The notes beneath the pieces were generated by a model. It did not search any database, was not told where the DNA came from, and saw only the letters and a program-made list of their open reading frames with translations. A stretch of DNA of 6,565 bases from contig JAGDCE010000330.1 of NCBI GenBank assembly GCA_017958705.1, positions 1 to 6,565 of the forward strand, read 5' to 3'. The stretch comes from Clostridia bacterium. GTDB taxonomy: Bacteria > Bacillota > Clostridia > Oscillospirales > CAG-272. Shown in pieces: positions 1 through 3,746 of the stretch (its first letter is position 1; each line of letters begins with the position of its first letter). A program made the position numbers and the translations under genes.

Positions 1-24
1 CCCTACGGCCTTTCCCGGCGAAGC

Positions 25-90
25 CATATCGAGCGCGGAGCTATGCGACGCGCAAATCTATCGAATTTTGCGACATCAAAATATATCATC
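25..90. repeat. Degenerate short tandem repeat, TATCGA-like
   Basis: Variants of a TATCGA/TATCATC motif recur about every 13-17 bases: CATATCGA (25), CTATGCGA (41), CTATCGA (58), ACATCA (73) and ATATCATC (83), separated by variable GC-rich or AT-rich spacers. I recall similar ATATCGA/ATATCATC arrays between genes of gut Clostridia, but the copies here are too diverged for certainty. Confidence 0.35.
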
Positions 91-95
91 TTCTT

Positions 96-141
96 GCGGC
101 GTCAGCCGCGCGCGCGGGCGTCCCCCCCACCACCCGCGCGC
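96..141. other. Two adjacent GC-rich stem-loops
   Basis: GCGGC/GCCGC (96-100, 105-109) is followed at once by a perfect 9-bp stem, GCGCGCGGG with its complement (110-118, 133-141), with a C-rich 14-base loop. A T-rich but interrupted stretch follows on the plus strand (142-165). It could weakly terminate plus-strand transcription entering from the left, but no gene is visible there. Confidence 0.45.
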
Positions 142-199
142 TTACCTTTTATTCTTTACCGTTTGTTCGGTTAAGACTTTAGGCAGTGGGTCGTCGTTA

Positions 200-243
200 G
201 GGGTTCCCCGTTGCGAACCGGAGAGCAACGGGGGTTCACGTAG
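200..243. repeat. 44-base palindromic repeat, copy 1
   Basis: GGGGTTCCCCG, GCGAACCG, AGAGC, GGGGGTTC and CGTAG are shared in order and spacing with the copy at 293-336 (37 of 44 identical). Within it CCCCGTTGC (206-214) pairs perfectly with GCAACGGGG (225-233), a 9-bp stem with a 10-base loop. Confidence 0.75.
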
Positions 244-288
244 CCGACCCCTACGGCATCGCGCCCCCTCAGATCTCTGATCTGTGGG
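239..288. other. Spacer between repeat copies, with two further stem-loops
   Basis: CGTAG/CTACG (239-243, 251-255) forms a 5-bp stem. CAGATC/GATCTG (270-275, 279-284) forms a perfect 6-bp stem with a 3-base loop, extended by CCC/GGG after one mismatch. With the two 44-base copies this makes a run of four hairpins. The layout, a CCGACCCC-TAC block, a C run, then a short hairpin with a 3-base loop, recurs at 6506-6561. Confidence 0.55.
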
Positions 289-292
289 AGCC

Positions 293-336
293 GGGGTTCC
301 CCGCCGCGAACCGAAGAGCTGTGGGGGTTCCCGTAG
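293..336. repeat. 44-base palindromic repeat, copy 2
   Basis: This is the second copy of the unit at 200-243, in the same orientation and 93 bases further on. Its arms (299-307 and 318-326) have diverged but still pair, with one G-U and one mismatch, so the hairpin is largely kept while the sequence varies. Confidence 0.75.
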
Positions 337-346
337 AGACTCCGAA

Positions 347-388
347 ACTATTCACTATTCCCTCTTGCCTCTTAACTTTTAACTCTCA
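347..388. repeat. Heptanucleotide tandem repeat, six units
   Basis: Six consecutive 7-base units begin at 347, 354, 361, 368, 375 and 382. The first two are identical (ACTATTC), the next two differ at one base (CCTCTTG, CCTCTTA). Positions 2, 3 and 5 of the unit are C, T and T in all six. Confidence 0.6.
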
Positions 389-399
389 CCCGTTTCCTC

Positions 400-419
400 G
401 CGTCGGGTATACGGCAGAG
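400..419. repeat. Left arm of a 20-base inverted repeat
   Basis: The arm, starting GCGTCGGGTAT, matches the reverse complement of 700-719 at 19 of 20 bases. Neither similarity nor pairing extends clearly beyond it on either side. The arms enclose 280 bases without a supported gene. Confidence 0.65.
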
Positions 420-450
420 GTCCTGTCCGCCGGGACCGTTTTTGCCGTAT
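409..450. other. Nested stem-loop
   Basis: ATACGGCA (409-416) pairs with TGCCGTAT (443-450), and inside it GGTCC (419-423) pairs with GGACC (433-437). No T run follows on either strand, so it is not an intrinsic terminator. It reuses part of the left inverted-repeat arm. Confidence 0.45.
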
Positions 451-558
451 TCACCGTTTGCGGCTGCGCCTGCGGCGTCGCCGGTCGCGGATCGGACGGC
501 ATATAAACAAACCTCTTTTTTTATTGAGACGTGAGCGTGAAAGGGCGCGTGGCGCAAA

Positions 559-586
559 TGCGCGTTGCGGTCTGCGTTGTGCGTTG
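559..586. repeat. Heptanucleotide repeat TGCGNNN, four units
   Basis: Units start at 559, 566, 573 and 580, each beginning TGCG; the last two are identical (TGCGTTG). GTTGCGGTC also occurs twice (564-572, 588-596). Confidence 0.5.
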
Positions 587-699
587 AGTTGCGGTCGCAG
601 TGAAGGATGTTTACGATCATATAAAACTCCGGTAAATATCCATACAAACGTGCGGTATCACAGTTCATCCGCACCCGAACCGGTCGGGGTTTTCATTCT

Positions 700-719
700 C
701 TCTGCCGCATACCCGACGC
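700..719. repeat. Right arm of a 20-base inverted repeat
   Basis: This is the reverse-complement partner of 400-419, ending 10 bases past the stop of the 213-residue gene. The one difference is an A/G transition at 411 against 708. Confidence 0.65.
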
Positions 720-729
720 CGGGAGAGTG

Positions 730-1371
730 TCAGGCCGTTATTTTCTTTTCAAGGAACGATTCGAAAATCTCCGACAGTGTGTCGTTGACGTCAAACGGCG
801 ACTCGTAGTCGACTTGTGTGTTGACTGTACAGGCGTCAATCTTCGCCGAGACCTCGTCGATCTTCTCGGCGAGCGCACGGGTCTGTTTCTTCAGCTTGTT
901 TCTGTCGAAGTTTATCGTCGTGACGCGTTTCAGGTCGCATTTGAACGCGGTCTGGTTGCCCTCGGCGTTGAATTTGTAGCCGCATCCGCCGCCGCGGATT
1001 ATCTCCTCGCTCGAGCGGAGCGAAGTCATTTCGCGAAACGTTGCCGACACGCGCTGTCTCAGATAATTGAGACCGCTTTCGCCGTCAATGTCAAGCTGCA
1101 GCCCGCTTTTCGCCGAGCGTATCGCGGCGCAGAGCTTTTCTTTTTCGCCGAGCAGATATACGACGAATTCCGTCAGCGCCGTTACGTCTGACGCAAATTC
1201 GTTTGCAGGGACGCTTTCGACGACCTCGTCCTCGGTCTCCGGCATCATCTTGTTGCGCAGGTGTATTTCTTTTACTTTAACTATATTCGACTGTCTTTGA
1301 AGCACCGAGACGCATTCGTCTACAAGCGCCCGGAGCTTGTTCTGACAGCGGAACGCTTCTTTTAAGTTCAT
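730..1371 (-). CDS. Conserved-looking helical protein of unknown function, 213 residues
   Basis: I cannot assign a function. The frame is open further upstream, but the ATG at 1371 (MNLKEAFRCQ) is preceded by AAGGAGG at a 10-base spacing, so I take it as the start. The protein is soluble-looking, with no signal peptide or membrane segment. Residues 1-35, about 60-120 and about 155-185 look helical or coiled-coil, with many charged residues. Between them lies a short glycine-rich, probably beta segment, GGGCGYKFNAEGNQ (127-140), followed by VTTINFDRN (150-158). The C-terminal part contains SPFDVNDTLSEIFESF. From memory, similar hypothetical proteins with a YKFNAEGNQ-like block occur in Clostridia; a relation to the DIP1984/septicolysin-like helical family is possible but weak. 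It has its own promoter and lies directly downstream of an Xre-type gene, which suggests a regulator-target pair. No clear terminator follows. Confidence 0.8.
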   Translation of the reverse strand: MNLKEAFRCQNKLRALVDECVSVLQRQSNIVKVKEIHLRNKMMPETEDEVVESVPANEFASDVTALTEFVVYLLGEKEKLCAAIRSAKSGLQLDIDGESGLNYLRQRVSATFREMTSLRSSEEIIRGGGCGYKFNAEGNQTAFKCDLKRVTTINFDRNKLKKQTRALAEKIDEVSAKIDACTVNTQVDYESPFDVNDTLSEIFESFLEKKITA

Positions 1372-1702
1372 ACTGTTGTTGCCTCCTTGTTTCGTTTGAC
1401 GGCATTTTACCACGAAAAACGGCGGCGCGCAAGGACGTGTTACGTCCTGTTCCGCAAAAAAAGCGATCGGGGACGTCTTCTGTTTTGAAGACGTCCCCGA
1501 CTTCAGCGTCGAAGAACGTGAGCAGCTGCTGTACGGTGTCGAGCGAGTTTATTCCGCCGTGCAGCCACCGTCTGACGTGCCGCGTGCTCACGCCGAATTC
1601 TTCGGCGAACCGCTCCTGCGTGTAGCCGTTGTCCTTCAGCATTCGCCGCAAAAACGACCCCGCAAGGCTTGAATAAAGCGTGTGTGTTTTGTATTGCGCC
1701 AT
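1277..1702 (-). CDS. Small Xre-type helix-turn-helix protein with a terminator inside its frame
   Basis: This is a probable DNA-binding regulator. Residues about 12-70 form a single Xre/Cro-like domain: SFLRRMLKDNGYTQERFAEE, then FGVSTRHVRRWLHGG as turn and recognition helix, then a third part ending FFDAEVGDVFK. I chose the ATG at 1702 (141 residues) because AGGATGG lies 8 bases upstream; an ATG at 1735 has no site. The frame beyond about residue 82 is doubtful. Codons 69-80 form a 14-bp terminator hairpin and 81-83 its T tract. The rest crosses the next gene's promoter and ribosome binding site and overlaps that gene by 95 bases. No in-frame stop precedes the terminator. The functional protein is thus probably about 80 residues, made from a non-stop mRNA, or the gene has lost its stop. 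A near-consensus promoter lies upstream. The target is unknown; self-control and control of the neighbouring gene are plausible. Confidence 0.8.
   Translation of the reverse strand: MAQYKTHTLYSSLAGSFLRRMLKDNGYTQERFAEEFGVSTRHVRRWLHGGINSLDTVQQLLTFFDAEVGDVFKTEDVPDRFFCGTGRNTSLRAAVFRGKMPSNETRRQQQYELKRSVPLSEQAPGACRRMRLGASKTVEYS
1382..1388 (-). promoter_or_regulatory. Ribosome binding site of the 213-residue gene
   Basis: AAGGAGG on the minus strand, 10 bases before the ATG at 1371. It rules out the GTG at 1413, which lies too close to the -10 element to be within the transcript. Confidence 0.8.
1404..1432 (-). promoter_or_regulatory. Promoter of the 213-residue gene
   Basis: On the minus strand TAAAAT (1409-1404) with an upstream TGG (extended -10) sits 17 bases from TTGCGC (1432-1427), which keeps the TTG of the -35 but not the rest. 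The predicted start is near 1397, giving a leader of about 25 bases that contains the AAGGAGG site. The block CGTGGTAAAATG is identical to the one in the promoter of the upstream HTH gene. The weak -35 abuts a 17-bp dyad, which fits a regulated promoter. Confidence 0.65.
1432..1448. promoter_or_regulatory. Candidate operator: 17-bp perfect dyad at the second promoter
   Basis: AGGACGTAACACGTCCT on the minus strand is a perfect 7-bp inverted repeat with a 3-base centre. It overlaps the -35 element of the 213-residue gene by one base, a typical position for a repressor or activator site. GGACGT/ACGTCC half-sites recur in both arms of the nearby terminator. The neighbouring HTH protein is the obvious candidate ligand, but this is inference. 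It could also form a small RNA hairpin just after the terminator T tract. Confidence 0.4.
1456..1500 (-). terminator. Intrinsic terminator inside the HTH reading frame
   Basis: A perfect 14-bp stem (TCGGGGACGTCTTC with its complement, 1467-1480 and 1487-1500) encloses a 6-base loop. On the minus strand it is followed by TCGC and then seven T. There is no T run on the other side, so it works only for minus-strand transcription. It lies at codons 69-83 of the HTH frame. None of the three minus-strand frames has a stop between the loop and the end of the T tract, so transcripts ended here lack a stop codon. Confidence 0.85.
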
Positions 1703-1710
1703 TTTTAAAA

Positions 1711-1717
1711 CCATCCT
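1711..1717 (-). promoter_or_regulatory. Ribosome binding site of the HTH gene
   Basis: AGGATGG on the minus strand ends 8 bases before the ATG at 1702. The ATG contained in this motif (1714) and the one at 1735 have no well-spaced site, so 1702 is preferred. Confidence 0.6.
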
Positions 1718-1785
1718 TTCCTTCGGCATGATCAAAAAAGCCGGTAAACGATCATAATCACGGACAGTTTGTAAAAGACGCGGTC

Positions 1786-1814
1786 ATTTTACCACGCATC
1801 GCGCGCTTTGTCAA
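1786..1814 (-). promoter_or_regulatory. Sigma-A promoter of the HTH gene
   Basis: On the minus strand a perfect TTGACA (1814-1809) is separated by exactly 17 bases from TAAAAT (1791-1786), which is preceded by TGG as an extended -10. Transcription should begin near 1779, giving a leader of about 77 bases before the ATG at 1702. It starts 37 bases after the mutL stop, so the HTH gene can be expressed independently of mutSL. The leader contains a 6-bp inverted repeat (ATGATC/GATCAT, 1728-1733 and 1750-1755) of unclear meaning. Confidence 0.85.
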
Positions 1815-1850
1815 GAGGAATTTGTGAAAAAATCAAAGTTTACGGATCCG

Positions 1851-3746
1851 TCAGGTCCTGCCGAATCTGCGCTCTATCGCCGCCTTCGCCATCCGGAACG
1901 CGACGGGTCTGCCGTGCGGGCAGTATGTTATCTCCGGATGCGCGTACAGCTCGCGGACGAGCGCTTCAAGCGCCGCGGGGTCGTTCTTGTCGCCGCCTTT
2001 TATCGCGCCTTTGCAGCTTGCCTGATAAAGCGCGCGCTCGAACAGCGTCTGCTTCGCTATGCCCGGCGCGGCGCCGTTTTCGGCGAGCTCCGACAGCATA
2101 CCGACGAAAAGCTCCTCGGCTTCGTCGTCGTCAAGACCCGAAGGCGTCTGCGTTATGTTCACGACGCCCTTGTCAAATTCGTACCCGTATCCCGTCGCCT
2201 CGAGCTCCTCCATGAATAAGGACGCCGCTGCGGCTTCCTCCTCCGTGACCGGAACCGTTATCGGGATCATTCGGAGCTGGCTCGAAGCGGCGTGATCGTT
2301 CATCGCGGCTTTCAGCGCTTCAAAACGCAGTCTTTCATGCGCCGCGTGCTTGTCTATGATCAGCACCTCGTCGCCGTCCTCGACGAACAGATACGTGTCG
2401 AACGCCTCGCCGATGTACCGCCATTGCCCGTGCGGCCCCTCCGGTTCCTGCTCCGGCTCCGGCGCCGGCGCCGGCTCGTATCTCTGCGCCGGGTCGAGCG
2501 GCCTGCCGTAGCTCTCCGATACTGCCTGCGACGGCTCGAAGTCCGGCTGCGAGAACGAAGGCGCGCTGACGGCGCCGGCGCTCTGCTGCCCGTCGATCTG
2601 GTCCGGCGTGCGTACGAACGGCCTGCGCTCGGGCTGAGCGGTCCGGGTGTCGAACGCGCTTATCTGCACGTGCTCCTGCTTTTCGTTATCGTCGACTACC
2701 GGCAGAAACGGGGAGACGCGCCGTCCTTCCGCGGCCTGCGGCTGAAGCTGAGGCCGCTGTCCCGCCTCCGTCGCCGCCTTCACCGCGTAGTACACGGCGT
2801 CGAAGACCGGCCGGTCGGAGCTGAATTTGACCTCGAGCTTCGAGGGGTGGACGTTCACGTCGACAACGGACGGATGCATCGTCAGAAACAGTACCGCGCA
2901 CGGGAATCTCTCCGCCGGGCAGAACGAAACGAGTGCCTGCTCGAGCGCGGACGAGATGACGGTGCTCTTTATATATCTTCCGTTTATGAAGAACAGCTCC
3001 ATCGCTCTGTTCGGGCGCGCGAGCAGCGGAGAGGCGACGCCGCCGGTGACGGTTATGCCGCCGGACGTGCCGTCGACGGGGATCAGCTCGGCGGCGACCT
3101 GCCTGCCGAGCACGGCGTAGACCGCGTTTTTAAGATCGCCGTCGCCCGCGGTGGAGAACCGGCGGACGCCGTCGGAGATGAACGTCAGCGAGACGTCGAT
3201 CGAAGACAGCGCGAGCTTCTCGCAGACCGACGCGACCGCCGCCGCCTCCGTCTTGTCCTGACGCAGGAATTTCCGGCGCGCGGGGACGTTGGAGAACAGC
3301 TCCGACACGGTGACGACCGTGCCGTCGGGGCAGCCGGTCTCGGTCACGGGCGAGCATACGCCGTAGGTCACGTTTATCGCGTGACCAGTCGCGTCGGCGC
3401 GCCGCTTTGACGTTATCTTCATGCGGCTGACCGCCGCCGTCGCGGCGAGAGCTTCTCCGCGGAAGCCGAGCGTGCCGATCGCGGCGAGATCGTCTCCCGT
3501 CGCTATCTTGCTCGTCGCGTGGCGCAGGATGCAGAGCGGCAGATCGTCCGCCGACATTCCGCAGCCGTCGTCTGTGACTCGGATCATCGACACGCCGCCG
3601 CCCCGGATCTCGACCGTTATTTTGCGCGCGCCGGCGTCTATCGAGTTTTCGACGAGCTCCTTTACCACCGAAGCGGGTCTTTCCACGACCTCGCCGGCGG
3701 CGATCAGATTCGCCGTTTTGAAATCAAGAACGTTGATAATTGACAT
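1851..3746 (-). CDS. mutL: DNA mismatch repair protein MutL, endonuclease type
   Basis: MutL couples MutS recognition to strand incision. The 631-residue product has an N-terminal GHKL ATPase: AAGEVVERPASVVKELVEN with catalytic E30 and Mg-binding N34, DDGCGM (59-64), HATSK (76-80) and GTLGFRGEA (92-99). A transducer domain containing NVHPSKLEVKF follows. A proline-, glutamine- and glutamate-rich linker spans about 330-440. The C-terminal domain has the nuclease metal site: DKHAAHERLRFE (465-476, the DQHAx2Ex4E motif with K for Q), SCK (577-579), CPHGRP (609-614) and the terminal FGR (628-630). QLRMIP (490-495) resembles the sliding-clamp-binding motif of Bacillus MutL. The family therefore implies a MutH-independent system in which MutL nicks the DNA itself. 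Its ATG shares an A with the mutS TGA, which suggests translational coupling. AAAGGG lies 8 bases upstream inside mutS. No clear terminator follows. Confidence 0.98.
   Translation of the reverse strand: MSIINVLDFKTANLIAAGEVVERPASVVKELVENSIDAGARKITVEIRGGGVSMIRVTDDGCGMSADDLPLCILRHATSKIATGDDLAAIGTLGFRGEALAATAAVSRMKITSKRRADATGHAINVTYGVCSPVTETGCPDGTVVTVSELFSNVPARRKFLRQDKTEAAAVASVCEKLALSSIDVSLTFISDGVRRFSTAGDGDLKNAVYAVLGRQVAAELIPVDGTSGGITVTGGVASPLLARPNRAMELFFINGRYIKSTVISSALEQALVSFCPAERFPCAVLFLTMHPSVVDVNVHPSKLEVKFSSDRPVFDAVYYAVKAATEAGQRPQLQPQAAEGRRVSPFLPVVDDNEKQEHVQISAFDTRTAQPERRPFVRTPDQIDGQQSAGAVSAPSFSQPDFEPSQAVSESYGRPLDPAQRYEPAPAPEPEQEPEGPHGQWRYIGEAFDTYLFVEDGDEVLIIDKHAAHERLRFEALKAAMNDHAASSQLRMIPITVPVTEEEAAAASLFMEELEATGYGYEFDKGVVNITQTPSGLDDDEAEELFVGMLSELAENGAAPGIAKQTLFERALYQASCKGAIKGGDKNDPAALEALVRELYAHPEITYCPHGRPVAFRMAKAAIERRFGRT

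Larger units (their letters stand above)
1..729. other. Non-coding, repeat-rich region downstream of the gene block
   Basis: No open frame here looks like a protein: the translations are short, arginine- and cysteine-rich and match nothing I know. The stretch is a mosaic of degenerate tandem repeats, GC-rich stem-loops, two 44-base repeat copies, 7-base periodic tracts and an inverted repeat pair, listed separately. No tRNA, CRISPR array or clear terminator for the preceding gene was found. A T7 run on the plus strand (516-522) has no stem before it. Confidence 0.7.

Noticed and set aside
200..336. CRISPR array
   Set aside because: Only two imperfect copies with one spacer-like interval, which itself contains palindromes; no cas genes.
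372..674. 100-residue open frame on the minus strand downstream of the 213-residue gene
   Set aside because: It crosses the inverted repeat and heptad tracts, has no ribosome site, and its composition (many Cys, His, Arg, Asn) looks non-coding.
671..694. CCCGA/TCGGG hairpin followed by GTTTT on the plus strand as a terminator
   Set aside because: The stem is only 5 bp, the T run is short, and no plus-strand gene precedes it; on the minus strand no T run follows.
1827..1853. Terminator for mutSL just after the mutL stop
   Set aside because: There is a T6 on the minus strand, but only a tiny CGGATCCG palindrome lies before it, so read-through into the HTH gene cannot be excluded.
2251..2356. 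MutL nuclease motif reads DKHA instead of DQHA
   Set aside because: The metal-binding D, H and E residues and the other C-terminal motifs are intact, and Lys at this place occurs in related MutL proteins, so no loss of function is implied.
2292..3410. 372-residue open frame on the plus strand
   Set aside because: Antisense to mutL, arginine- and valine-rich shadow without recognisable motifs.
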